Below are positions 1 through 9,427 of a DNA stretch of 64,000 bases, one piece after another (the first letter of the stretch is position 1; every line of letters starts with the position of its first letter). Source of the DNA: Sphingomonas japonica (GTDB lineage: Bacteria > Pseudomonadota > Alphaproteobacteria > Sphingomonadales > Sphingomonadaceae); assembly GCF_006346325.1 (NCBI RefSeq), contig NZ_VDYR01000001.1, forward strand, positions 1,947,501 to 2,011,500. Direction: 5' to 3'. The notes under the pieces are model-generated. The model searched no databases and was not told the DNA's origin. It saw only the letters and a list, made by a program, of their open reading frames with translations. The position numbers and the translations under genes were made by a program.

Positions 1-1
1 G

Positions 2-859
2 ATGTGGCCCAGCTTCGATTTTCGCGGCGCCGGCAATATCGCGAAGTTCGGCGGGTTGATGGCGGCGGGCCAGATTTTCTGGTTCCTGCAGAGCCAGGCC
101 GACGTGCTGATCGCCGGGCGCAGCCTCGATCCGCACTGGCTCGGCATCTATACCACCAGCCTGTTCCTGACGCAGATCTTCGTCGCTAAGTTCGTGCCAC
201 CGCTCAACGACGTCGCCTTTTCCGCCTATTCGCGCATCCAGTCGGACGAAGGCGCAGTCGCCGGCGCCTTTGCCAAATCGGCGCGAATCATCCTGCTCGC
301 GGCCATGCCCTTCTATTGCGGGCTTGCCGCCACCGCCGAGCCGGTGGTCGGAGTGGTGCTGGGTGAGAAGTGGCTCGAGGCGGTGCCGTTCGTGCGCCTG
401 CTTGCGCTCGCCATGCCGTTCATGACGCTGCAGATCCTGTTCGCGCCCGCCGCCAACGCCCGCGGCTATCCAGGCGTCAGTCTGCGCACCAACGCGATCG
501 GCGCGGCGATCCTGCCGATCTCCTTTGTCGTCGGCATCCAGTGGGGCATCACCGGGCTCGCGCTGGCGTGGGTCGCGGCATATCCGCTGTATTGCGCGAT
601 CACGGCGCAGCGCACGCTGCCGCTGATCGGGCTGGGCGGCGGCGACCTGCTCCGCGCGATCGCCCCGCCGATCCTCGCGGCCCTGGCGATGGCGCTGGTG
701 GTCACGCTGGTCGATCGCGCGCTGCCCGCGATGGGGGATTTCGAGCGGCTGCTGATCCTCGTTCCCACCGGCGCCGCCGTGTATCTGGCGTGGCTCGCGC
801 TGTTCGCGCGCCAACTGTTGGCGGAATGCATCGGCCTGGTACGAAAGCGCGCAGTTTGA
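2..859 (+). CDS. Polysaccharide/lipopolysaccharide flippase, 3' part (partial)
   Basis: This is the carboxy-terminal part of an integral membrane protein; the reading frame is already open at the window edge, so the true start lies upstream. The visible 285 residues contain repeated hydrophobic helices and short Arg/Lys-rich loops typical of the MOP superfamily of Wzx-type flippases. These move undecaprenyl-linked saccharide units across the inner membrane for exopolysaccharide or O-antigen assembly. The stretch from GQIFWFLQSQADVLIAG through LGIYTTSLFLTQIF resembles the second half of WzxC/ExoT-like proteins. It ends with a basic tail (LVRKRAV) and TGA at 857-859. Its polysaccharide cluster presumably lies upstream. 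The superfamily is fairly sure; the transported substrate cannot be told. Confidence 0.75.
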   Translation: MWPSFDFRGAGNIAKFGGLMAAGQIFWFLQSQADVLIAGRSLDPHWLGIYTTSLFLTQIFVAKFVPPLNDVAFSAYSRIQSDEGAVAGAFAKSARIILLAAMPFYCGLAATAEPVVGVVLGEKWLEAVPFVRLLALAMPFMTLQILFAPAANARGYPGVSLRTNAIGAAILPISFVVGIQWGITGLALAWVAAYPLYCAITAQRTLPLIGLGGGDLLRAIAPPILAALAMALVVTLVDRALPAMGDFERLLILVPTGAAVYLAWLALFARQLLAECIGLVRKRAV

Positions 860-907
860 AGGCAAGCGGTACCGGGTCGGTGCCGTCATCCGCGCGGGCG
901 GATCGAA

Positions 908-1336
908 TCACGCCTGCTGGATATAGTCCCTCAGCGAATTCGCCTCCGCCTCGATGCGGTCGATGCGATATTTGACGAGGTCGCCGATCGACACGAAGCC
1001 GACCAGCGTGCCGCCATCGACCACCGGCAGATGGCGGATGCGCCGCTTGGTCATCAGCCCCAATGCGCCGAGCACGCCTTCGCCAGGCGCGACCGTGATC
1101 GCCGGAGCGGTCATCAGCTCGGATACCGGCTTGTCGAGGGCGTCCGGCCCGACGCGCTCGAGGCAATAGACCAGGTCGCGTTCGGAAAAGATGCCGACCA
1201 CCGCCGCGCCGTCCATCACCGGCACCGCCCCGATCCGCCGCTCCGCCAGTAGCTTGACCGCCTCGCGCGTCGACACGCCGGCGTCGATCGAGATCACCTC
1301 GTGCCCCTTGCCGCTCAAGATCGCGCCGATCGTCAT
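908..1336 (-). CDS. CBS domain-containing protein
   Basis: A 142-residue soluble protein made almost entirely of two CBS domains, at about residues 8-60 and 75-130. Each shows the usual hydrophobic strand, Gly and Asp pattern (GAVPVMDGAAVVGIFSERDL and RHLPVVDGGTLVGFVSIGDL). Stand-alone CBS pairs bind adenine nucleotides and act as energy or redox sensors; the partner cannot be inferred. A good ribosome-binding site (AAGGAGA) sits about seven bases before the ATG. It is convergent with the flippase gene and divergent from the small membrane protein gene, about 70 bases away. Confidence 0.85.
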   Translation of the reverse strand: MTIGAILSGKGHEVISIDAGVSTREAVKLLAERRIGAVPVMDGAAVVGIFSERDLVYCLERVGPDALDKPVSELMTAPAITVAPGEGVLGALGLMTKRRIRHLPVVDGGTLVGFVSIGDLVKYRIDRIEAEANSLRDYIQQA

Positions 1337-1407
1337 CGATTGTCTCCTTCGTACGGGACAAGGACTCTTGGCTTGAGAGTTTCACGAAACAGCCCCACTT
1401 GCAACGC

Positions 1408-1713
1408 ATGCCCGATGAGCGCTTCCCCCTCGACGACCCGGCCTATGCCAAATTCGCATGGGGACGCTTCAAGCGGCTGCTTGGCTGGATGGGGCTGGTA
1501 TCGCTGATATGCGGCGCGATCGCGGTATGGCTGCTCCAGCGCTACACCGGCATCCTGCCGCTGCACATGGGCATCGCCTCGTTTCTCGGCGTGACCCTTA
1601 CCGTGTTCCTCGCCGCCGCGCTGATGGGATTGATCTTCCTGAGTTCGGGCAGCGGCCATGACGAGCAGGTCGACCGCTTCAATCACGATCCGGACGTCGA
1701 TACCGATCGCTGA
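1408..1713 (+). CDS. Small two-helix membrane protein
   Basis: A 101-residue protein with a charged amino end (MPDERFPLDDPAYAKFAWGR), two strongly hydrophobic segments at about residues 22-43 and 50-75, and an acidic tail. I recognise the pattern as a conserved hypothetical inner-membrane protein of sphingomonads; no function is known to me. The ATG at 1408 is preferred over an in-frame TTG at 1399; neither has a clear ribosome-binding site. The last 35 bases overlap the 3' end of the convergent DUF4139 gene, so both stop codons lie inside the other reading frame. Confidence 0.65.
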   Translation: MPDERFPLDDPAYAKFAWGRFKRLLGWMGLVSLICGAIAVWLLQRYTGILPLHMGIASFLGVTLTVFLAAALMGLIFLSSGSGHDEQVDRFNHDPDVDTDR

Positions 1714-3184
1714 GCCGATAGGTCAGCACCCGCGTGCCGTTGGCCGGCACCGCGGTGCGCCACAGCCAGCGCCCTTCCTCGCGCGCCAGCTTGGTCGACA
1801 CGCCATCGACATCGATTCCGTCGCCTGCCGCGATCCGCGCTTCATAGGCGATCGGCCGGGGATTGGCGTTGGTCACCGTCACCCGGATCGTCTCGCGCCA
1901 GCCCGGCTCGCCGATCCGCTCCGCTCGCGCCGACACGCCGGGGGTCGGCTCCAGGACGATCTCGACCTCTTCGCCAATCGCCTTGTCGGCGAGCGAACCC
2001 TCCCCGATCAGGATCGGACGCGCGCCGCCGTCGAACACCTGCACCTGCCCCGACGGAATCGGCAGCCCCAGTCCGCTGCGCTCGCGATTGTCGCCGCGCA
2101 GCAGCAGGACCGGCGCGCTCGCCCGGTCGCCGGTCACATCGCTGCGATACACCGGCTCGAGCGCAACGCGCGTGCGATCGAGCAGCCCGACCTGTTTCTG
2201 CGCCCTGGCGGCGACCGTCACCGGCATCGGCACGCGATAGAGCTTCAAATCGCCTAGCTGCTCCTGCGCCACCATCCGCGCGCCGGTCACGACGATTTCG
2301 GCATCGGCGGCACGCGCCATCATCGGCGCGGGTGCATACATCGCCGGCGGAGGGGGAGGCGGCGGCGGTGGGGGCGGTGCGGTCAGATTCCAGCAGCGCG
2401 CATAGAGCGGCTGCGCCTGTGCGATCCGCCCTGCCTGCCGCGCCTCCGGATCGCGCTGTACCTTGCCCGCCACCAGCTGCGTCCCGGCATCGACATGGCT
2501 CGTCACATCCGCGCTGACCAATGTCACCCAGGCGAACCAGTCGGCGCCCCGCCCGTCGGGCCGCATCGTCACGACGTGGTTGGCTTGCCAGTCGAACCCG
2601 CCCGCCAGATACGACAAGGTCAGCTGCGCCGCGCCGCCAGCCTGGCTGTCCACCGTCACCGACAGCACCGGCTTGGCGCTCAGCCCGGCGGGTATCGCGT
2701 CGTAGATCAGGCTCTCGCCCAGCCCCGAACATTGCACCGCCTCGACGCCTTGCTCGGTTTCGAGCACCAGCCCGCCCTCGGCGCCCGAGCGGATCACCCC
2801 CTGCCCGCTCGACACCGCACCGCTGGCGGGATCGGTGCGCCGGATCAGCACACGCCGCCCGGTCGACCGGTCGAACAGCGCGCGTGGGCTCAGCAGGTCG
2901 GCATCGAGATTCTTCTCGGCGACGCCCGGCACCCCGGACAGGATCGCGCTTTCGGGTAGGATGCCGCCCGATACCCCCTCGAACCGGATCGTCGCGGGTC
3001 CGGCCGGAAGCGTCACGCGGCGGGTCTCCGTGATCAGTGCAAAGCCGGAGGGAAACCGCCGGCTGATCGCACGGTCTGCGGGCCGGTCGGGATCGCGGTA
3101 CAGCGTCACCGACACCGCTTCGGGTGCCGCCGAGGTCACCAGCGCCTGCGCCATCACCGGCGCGCCGCAGCACCACAGCCACAT
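1679..3184 (-). CDS. Secreted DUF4139 domain-containing protein (second copy)
   Basis: About 501 residues, starting with a signal peptide (MWLWCCGAPVMAQA) and continuing as a beta-rich exported protein related to its upstream neighbour. Shared blocks include the start after the signal (VSVTLYRD here, VAVTIYSGG there), the LLSPRALFDR / LLSPNALLEK block and the closing VPANG motif. The frame is open back to 3283, but that would run into the neighbouring gene, so the ATG at 3184 is chosen; it lies 32 bases after the preceding stop. A run of eleven prolines (about 2340-2375) is followed by IVVTGARM, which resembles the amino-terminal signature of TonB-dependent receptors. DUF4139 proteins are of unknown function. 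Confidence 0.75.
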   Translation of the reverse strand: MWLWCCGAPVMAQALVTSAAPEAVSVTLYRDPDRPADRAISRRFPSGFALITETRRVTLPAGPATIRFEGVSGGILPESAILSGVPGVAEKNLDADLLSPRALFDRSTGRRVLIRRTDPASGAVSSGQGVIRSGAEGGLVLETEQGVEAVQCSGLGESLIYDAIPAGLSAKPVLSVTVDSQAGGAAQLTLSYLAGGFDWQANHVVTMRPDGRGADWFAWVTLVSADVTSHVDAGTQLVAGKVQRDPEARQAGRIAQAQPLYARCWNLTAPPPPPPPPPPPAMYAPAPMMARAADAEIVVTGARMVAQEQLGDLKLYRVPMPVTVAARAQKQVGLLDRTRVALEPVYRSDVTGDRASAPVLLLRGDNRERSGLGLPIPSGQVQVFDGGARPILIGEGSLADKAIGEEVEIVLEPTPGVSARAERIGEPGWRETIRVTVTNANPRPIAYEARIAAGDGIDVDGVSTKLAREEGRWLWRTAVPANGTRVLTYRLSDRYRRPDRD

Positions 3185-3216
3185 CGCCGCGAGGAACCGC
3201 GCCGCGCGCACGTCCC

Positions 3217-4698
3217 TTAGTACCGCGTGTCGAAACTGGCCGTCAGGACGCTCTCGCCATTGGCGGGCACGGTCACTTGCCACACCCGTTCATCGGCATT
3301 GCGCTGCGTCCCGGGCTGGCTTTCCATCGGCACACGCGTGTCGCGCCAGTAATTGTCGAGCCCCGCCTGCACCACCTCGACCGTCACCGCGCGCGGCGAC
3401 GCATTGGTCAGCACATAGCGCATGTCGGTGCGCCAATAGGTCAGCGATCGTTCCTCGGTCACGGTACGAGTCTCGCCCGACGAATCGCTGATGCGATAAC
3501 GATAGGTGCGCAGCCATTCGTCGCTGGCGATGCGCGCGCGATTGGCGACGATCGGCTGCACCTTGATATCGAACGCCTCGCCGGTCTTGAGCGCGAGCTG
3601 CGATCCCATCGGCGTATGACCGATGCCGTTCTCGCCGATGAATTGCGGCTGCCCGGCGGCATCGCGCATATAGACGCGCACCGTTCCCGCGGGCAGCGCG
3701 TCGCCGAGCCCGCCGTCGCGCGACGAGGAGAAGCTCAGCACCGAATCGGCGCTCACCGCCTGATCCTCGCCGCGCATCCAGTCGTTGCGAAAGCGATAGC
3801 CGCGCTTTGCGGGCACGCCGCTGACGTCGAGGAAGCTCACCTGTTTCTGCTGGTTCGCCGCAATCGTCGTGCGATCGGCGAGTGGATAGAGATAATAGTC
3901 GCCCAGCCGCGCGCGATCGGCGGTCTCGGTACCCGCGACGCTGCCCGGTGCGATGCCCCGCCCGGGCGGGCGCGGTCGGCCGCCACCGCTTTCCTGCGAA
4001 GGCTGCCCCGCGACCAGCAGCGTGTCGGCATCGGCAAAGCGCGTCGCGCCCGAATTGTTGAGCGTGATCCACCCCTGCACGTCGATCGCGCCGCTGGCCT
4101 CGTCGAACAGCGCGACATAGTCGGCGCGCCAGCTCAGCCCGTTGGTCAGATAGGCCAACGTCACCGGCCGCGTGCCGCCGCGCTCCGCATCGAGCGTCAC
4201 CGAGAGGGTCGGGCGCGCCCGCAAATTGGGCGGCACGCCCGGAAAGATCACCCGCACCGGCAGGCCATCGTCGCGCAGCACCTCGATCCGCCCGCCGATC
4301 TCGAGCACCACGCCCTGATTATACGCCAGCACCTTCGCCTGCTCGCGCGTCTCGGCACCGGTGCCGGGATTGGTGCGCACCAGCGTTACCGTCTGCCCGA
4401 CCGCCTTTTCGAGCAGGGCATTGGGAGACAGCAGGTCGTAGTCGAAATTCTGCTCGACGATGGTGACACCGTCGGCGGTCAGCCGCACCGTTTCGGGCCG
4501 GATATTTTCCGACACGTCGGGAAATTCCTGGACGGCGACCCCCGCGGGAAGCGCTAGCCGCCGCGTATCCTGGATCAGCGCGGTCCCGCCCGAATAGATC
4601 GTCACCGCAACATCCCCCTGCGCCGACGGCGTCGGCGCGGTCTGGGCATGGGCAGCTACGGGCAGTGCCAATGCCAGCAGACCCGACAGATATCGCAT
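3217..4698 (-). CDS. Secreted DUF4139 domain-containing protein (first copy)
   Basis: A 493-residue exported protein with a clean signal peptide (MRYLSGLLALALPVAAHA, cut before QTAP). The mature part begins with the DUF4139-family pattern DVAVTIYSGGTALIQDTRRL and is predicted to be mostly beta strand. A Gly/Pro/Arg-rich linker (SQESGGGRPRPPGRG) lies near residue 240. A strong ribosome-binding site (AAGGGGG) precedes the ATG. With the downstream copy it forms a two-gene minus-strand unit, which looks like an old tandem duplication. The family has no established biochemical role; an envelope location is inferred from the signal peptide. Confidence 0.8.
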   Translation of the reverse strand: MRYLSGLLALALPVAAHAQTAPTPSAQGDVAVTIYSGGTALIQDTRRLALPAGVAVQEFPDVSENIRPETVRLTADGVTIVEQNFDYDLLSPNALLEKAVGQTVTLVRTNPGTGAETREQAKVLAYNQGVVLEIGGRIEVLRDDGLPVRVIFPGVPPNLRARPTLSVTLDAERGGTRPVTLAYLTNGLSWRADYVALFDEASGAIDVQGWITLNNSGATRFADADTLLVAGQPSQESGGGRPRPPGRGIAPGSVAGTETADRARLGDYYLYPLADRTTIAANQQKQVSFLDVSGVPAKRGYRFRNDWMRGEDQAVSADSVLSFSSSRDGGLGDALPAGTVRVYMRDAAGQPQFIGENGIGHTPMGSQLALKTGEAFDIKVQPIVANRARIASDEWLRTYRYRISDSSGETRTVTEERSLTYWRTDMRYVLTNASPRAVTVEVVQAGLDNYWRDTRVPMESQPGTQRNADERVWQVTVPANGESVLTASFDTRY

Positions 4699-4756
4699 TG
4701 CCCACCCCCTTCGAACGTGTCCCGCCTGTCACCAGCCTAGCATCTGCGCCACAAAC

Positions 4757-4796
4757 GAAAAGGCCGACCTCGCGTGGTGGCGAGACCGGCCTTTCG
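4757..4796 (-). terminator. Rho-independent terminator after the DUF4167 gene
   Basis: An inverted repeat pairs AAAGGCCG...CTCGC with GCGAG...CGGCCTTT around a short GTGGTG loop. Read leftward it lies about 20 bases past the DUF4167 stop and ends in GGCCTTTTCGTTT, a U-rich tail. The same hairpin read rightward also has a short T-run. It separates the DUF4167 transcript from the DUF4139 pair. Confidence 0.75.
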
Positions 4797-4818
4797 ATTT
4801 GCGACGAGCCGCCAGCGC

Positions 4819-5697
4819 CTATTCGGCGGCGGCGTCCTCGACAGCGACGCGGCGTCGGCGCTTGGGCTTCTCCTCGGCCGGGGCATCGCTCACCAGCGAT
4901 GGCGGCAGGATGTTGGCATCGAAGCCCGACCCGCCATCCTCCGCCTGCACCGCGACCGGTTGCGCATCGCGCCGCGGCCGCCCGCGACGACGAACCGGCG
5001 CTTCGTCGGAAGCGTTGCCGGCAGTGTCCGGTTGCTCCGCCGCGACGGCATGGCCATTGCCGCGTCCGTTGGCGTGATCCTGACGCGGCTCGCGGTCCTG
5101 GCGCGGTTCGCGCTGGCGGTCCTGACGCGGCTCGCGGCCGGTCTGATCGCGATCGCCGTCCTCGCTACCTCGGCCGGCACGGCCAGTGTAGTCGCGGTTG
5201 CCGTTGTCACGATTCTGTCTGTCGCGATTCTGGCCATCACGATTCTGCCCGTCGCGGTTCTGCTCGTCGCGGTTCTGATTGTCGCGGCTGTTATATTCGC
5301 GATTGCCATTGTCGCGGTTGTCGCGGTTGTCGCGATTGCCCTGGTCGCGGTCGCCGCGCAATTGCTGCTGCGGCGCATTGTCCTGGTCGTCGTCATATTC
5401 GCCATCGTCGTCCATGTCCGAAGGCTGGCGCTTGTTCTGCTCCTCGAAGCGCGACCGGCTGTCGTTAAGCACGCGGAAATAATGGTCGGCGAACTGGTGA
5501 TAATATTCGGCGTTGACGCGGTCACCCTGGCGCTGCGCATCGCTGGCGAGATTCTTGTACTTTTCGAGCAGCTGCGCGGCGTTGCCGCGGGCGCGATTGT
5601 CGATGCGGTTGCCATTGTCGCGACCGCCGGAATTGCCTTGCGAGCGCTGCTGCTGCCCGCCGCGGCCGCGACGGCGACCGACCTGACGATTGTTCAT
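4819..5697 (-). CDS. DUF4167 domain-containing protein, low-complexity basic/acidic
   Basis: About 292 residues. The first ~90 form the DUF4167 region: a basic Gly/Arg/Gln start (MNNRQVGRRRGRGGQQQRSQ) and a helical segment containing AAQLLEKYKNLASDAQRQGD and AEYYHQFADHYFRVLND. The middle is built of degenerate Asn-Arg-Asp units (NRDNRDNRDNGNRE and similar), and the end has an AT-hook-like VRRRGRPRR and KPKRRRRVAVED. The ATG at 5697 is chosen because the conserved block starts there; the frame stays open upstream to 5841. In alphaproteobacteria this gene commonly follows prmC, as here. The basic tails suggest nucleic-acid or ribosome association, which is inference only. Confidence 0.8.
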   Translation of the reverse strand: MNNRQVGRRRGRGGQQQRSQGNSGGRDNGNRIDNRARGNAAQLLEKYKNLASDAQRQGDRVNAEYYHQFADHYFRVLNDSRSRFEEQNKRQPSDMDDDGEYDDDQDNAPQQQLRGDRDQGNRDNRDNRDNGNREYNSRDNQNRDEQNRDGQNRDGQNRDRQNRDNGNRDYTGRAGRGSEDGDRDQTGREPRQDRQREPRQDREPRQDHANGRGNGHAVAAEQPDTAGNASDEAPVRRRGRPRRDAQPVAVQAEDGGSGFDANILPPSLVSDAPAEEKPKRRRRVAVEDAAAE

Positions 5698-5940
5698 CAA
5701 GGGTTCTTCATCCTGTCCTGGTAAGCCTGTCGGTCGATCACTCGATCCCGGATTGCATGTTGCACCGCGCGCGCCCCGGTCGGACCCCAAATCGGGCTTC
5801 CCGGTAGCTGTCGCCTGCCACGGCCGCCGATCAGGCGGCACACATGACGTGGGTTCGGGCCGGCGCCCTCAAATCAACGACTTGGTTGAATGTGCCTGCC
5901 CCGCAACCGTTCTTAGCGGGTGCGATGCGGTTCTCCAAGC

Positions 5941-6778
5941 CTAAATATGTGTCGAGGCATCGATGCGTTCAAGGGCGACGATCGCCCGCGGATTGCCGCC
6001 AAGGTCACGGCGCAGCGTCGGCACCAGCCCGGCCTTCGCCACCAGTGCGGCGACCGCATCGCCCTGGCTGGATCCGATCTCGACAATGGCGGCGCCGCCC
6101 GGCGCGATCAGCCGCGGCAGGTCGGGCACGATCGCCCGATAGGCGTCGAGCCCGTCACTCCCCGCGAACAGCGCCTCGCCCGGTTCGTGGTCGCGCACCT
6201 CGGCCATCAGCGCCTCGGCGGTGCCGATATAGGGCGGGTTGGCGAGCACCAGATCGAATCGCGCGTCAATCCCCCGCGCCCAGTCTCCCAAGGCGAACCG
6301 CGCGCGCGCCGCCATTCCCAACCGCTCCGCATTGTCGCGCGCCATTGCCAGCGCGGCCGGCGAACGATCGATTCCCAGTCCCTGCGCATGCGGCCATTGG
6401 TCGAGCGCGGCGAGCAGCAAGGTTCCCGGCCCGGTGCCGAGATCGAGGATCGTCGTCGGGCCACGCTCCCCGAACTGCGCCACCGCCGCCTCGATCAGCG
6501 TCTCGCTGTCGGCCCGCGGGATCAGCACGCCGGGGCCGACGGCTAGGTCGATCGTCCAGAAGCTGCGCGTCTTGGTGATGTAGGCGACCGGCTCGCACTT
6601 CAGCCGCCGCGCGACCAGATCGGGAAACCCGCCGGGCTCGGGATCGCCCAGCTGTGCCAGGATCATCCGTTCGCGCGTGCAGCCCAGCGCATGCGCCATC
6701 AGCAATTCCGCGTCGAGGCGCGGCGTCGCGCTGACCGGATCGAACGCGCGCGCGGCCCGTGCCAGCGCGGCGCGCACA

Positions 6779-6786
<8 letters not shown>
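5941..6786 (-). CDS. prmC: Peptide chain release factor N5-glutamine methyltransferase
   Basis: A 281-residue SAM-dependent enzyme that methylates the glutamine of the GGQ motif of release factors. The helical amino-terminal domain (about 1-75) is followed by a Rossmann methyltransferase fold with the SAM loop DLGTGPG at 115-121, a ribose-binding acidic residue after GLGID near 140, and the catalytic NPPY at 183-186. The start overlaps the prfA stop by 8 bases, so the enzyme is coupled to the gene of its substrate. Length and motif spacing are normal for PrmC/HemK. Confidence 0.96.
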
Positions 6787-7848
<1,062 letters not shown>

Positions 7849-7852
<4 letters not shown>

Positions 7853-9108
7853 TCCAGACCGCGCAAGATCGAGCTAACCGGACTGGTATCGAGCAACGTC
7901 TCGATGTGGCCCTTCGCGAGCCTACCTGCCCGAAGCCAACGCAGACTGTGGCCGCCATCGACCCCCAACGAGAGTGTGAGCTGAGGAGACTGCTTGAGCG
8001 CACGGTCGTAACGCTTCCTCGGGCTACCCGACGCAAACAACTCGGCAGCAACACCAATCCTGCGAAACGCCGCCAACAACCGCGCGGCGACATATTCTCG
8101 GTCGGGGTGCTCGGCTATGATAGCCAAATCCGGCGCATCGGCAGCCACCTCCCCGCACAACATCGCCAACCGCTCGATCCCCGCCGCCCAGCCGACCCCG
8201 GGCGTCGCCGGCCCGCCCAGGCTCTCGACCAGCCCGTCATAGCGGCCGCCTGCCAGCACCGTGCCCTGCGCCCCCAGCCGGTCGGTGACGAATTCGAACG
8301 CGGTGTGGCGGTAGTAATCGAGCCCGCGCACCAGCCGCGCGTTGCGCTCCCACGCGACCCCCGCCGCATCGAGCCCGCTCGTCACCGCAGCGAAAAAATC
8401 GCGCGCCTCGCTCGTCAGGAATGCGTCGATATCCGGCGCGCTGTCCGCGATCGGGCGGTCGCGCGGGTCCTTGCTGTCGAGGATACGCAAGGGATTGGTC
8501 TCGAGCCGCTTGAGGCTGTCCTCCGACAGATCGCCGCGCGCACCCTGAAAATGCTCGATCAGCGCCGCACGCCACGCATCGCGCGTCGCCGCATCGCCCA
8601 GCGTGTTGAGCTGCAGCGTAACCCCGTCGGAAATGCCCAGCTCGCGGAGCAGCTGGTCGGCCAGCGTCAGCAATTCGACCTCGGCGGCAGGCTCCCCCGC
8701 GCCCAGCACTTCGGCGTCGATCTGGTGGAATTGGCGATACCGCCCCTTTTGCGGACGTTCATAGCGGAACGTCGGTCCATGCGTGACCAGCTTCAATGGC
8801 GCATATTGCCGCCACCCTTCCGTCAGGTACGCCCGCGCGATCCCGGCGGTGAATTCCGGCCGCAATGTCAGCGAATCGCCGCCGCGATCCTCGAACGAAT
8901 ACATCTCCTTCGACACCACGTCGGTGGTCTCGCCCAGCGAGCGCGCGAACACCGCCGTCGCCTCGAACACCGGCATCTCGACACGCTGGAACCCATACAG
9001 CCGCCGAACGCGATCGAACGTGTCGACGACGTGCTGGAACCGGCGCTGGTCGTCGCCGAAAATGTCCTGGGTGCCGCGTACGCGGCCGGGGGTTTCGATA
9101 CGGGCCAT
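7849..9108 (-). CDS. hisS: Histidyl-tRNA synthetase
   Basis: A 419-residue class II synthetase charging tRNA-His. Class II motif 2 with the histidine-specific loop is seen at about 113-135 ([18 protein letters not shown]), the HisA-type motif as [15 protein letters not shown] near 262, and motif 3 around [14 protein letters not shown]. The anticodon-binding domain occupies the last ~100 residues. The final ~70 residues (from [14 protein letters not shown]) use a visibly broader codon set than the rest and close with an unusual [19 protein letters not shown], so the tail may have diverged. It is the first gene of the prfA-prmC unit. Confidence 0.95.
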
Positions 9109-9193
9109 AAGTCGCGGCTATCTAGGGAAGCGACGAACCGAACGCCAGTGCGGGCTTGCACCCGCCTCGCGCCGACAGTATCGGGGCAGCAGC

Positions 9194-9267
9194 GCGGGTA
9201 TAGTACAATGGTAGTACAGCAGCCTTCCAAGCTGAATACGCGGGTTCGATTCCCGCTACCCGCTCCA
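9194..9267 (+). tRNA. tRNA-Gly(UCC)
   Basis: The cloverleaf is readable: acceptor strand GCGGGTA pairs with TACCCGC at 9257-9263, discriminator T, and CCA is encoded at 9265-9267. The anticodon loop CTTCCAA (9224-9230) gives anticodon UCC. The T arm GCGGGTTCGATTCCCGC is present. It lies just outside the hisS start. An AT-rich inverted repeat (CGAAAAT...ATTTTCG, 9310-9329) follows and might serve in 3'-end formation. Confidence 0.95.
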
Positions 9268-9350
9268 GCCCGCCATCCGCCAATGTCCGTTCAGGGCGAT
9301 GCAAACCGCCGAAAATCGTAGAATTTTCGCATGGCCAGGCTGGCCTCATC

Positions 9351-9379
9351 TTGATCGGCAGTCCATGTTAGCGATACCC
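9351..9379 (+). promoter_or_regulatory. Candidate promoter with LacI-type operator before the DUF1080 gene
   Basis: TTGATC at 9351-9356 resembles a -35 box. Sixteen bases later GATACC overlaps a pseudo-palindrome, TGTTAGCGATACCC (9366-9379), with the CG-centred TGTTAGCG half also found before the GH9 gene. LacI-family regulators of alphaproteobacteria (for example Caulobacter XylR) bind such CG-centred palindromes. The right half matches less well than the left. A further inverted repeat, GGCCAG-G-CTGGCC (9333-9345), lies just upstream. Confidence 0.5.
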
Positions 9380-9427
9380 TGCCACCCTGCCCGGGGGCAA
9401 TGATCGTATAGTGACGAGGGGATGGCT

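Noticed and set aside
2250..2400. A TonB-dependent receptor start inside the DUF4139 gene
   Set aside because: IVVTGAR occurs but no plug or barrel sequence follows, and the frame continues as DUF4139.
5180..5350. Short repeated units resembling a CRISPR array
   Set aside because: Units are contiguous, imperfect and in frame, coding Asn-Arg-Asp repeats; there are no spacers and no cas genes.
9310..9329. CGAAAAT...ATTTTCG repeat as a firm terminator of tRNA-Gly
   Set aside because: The stem is AT-rich and lacks a separate U-tract; it is mentioned in the tRNA entry only as a possibility.
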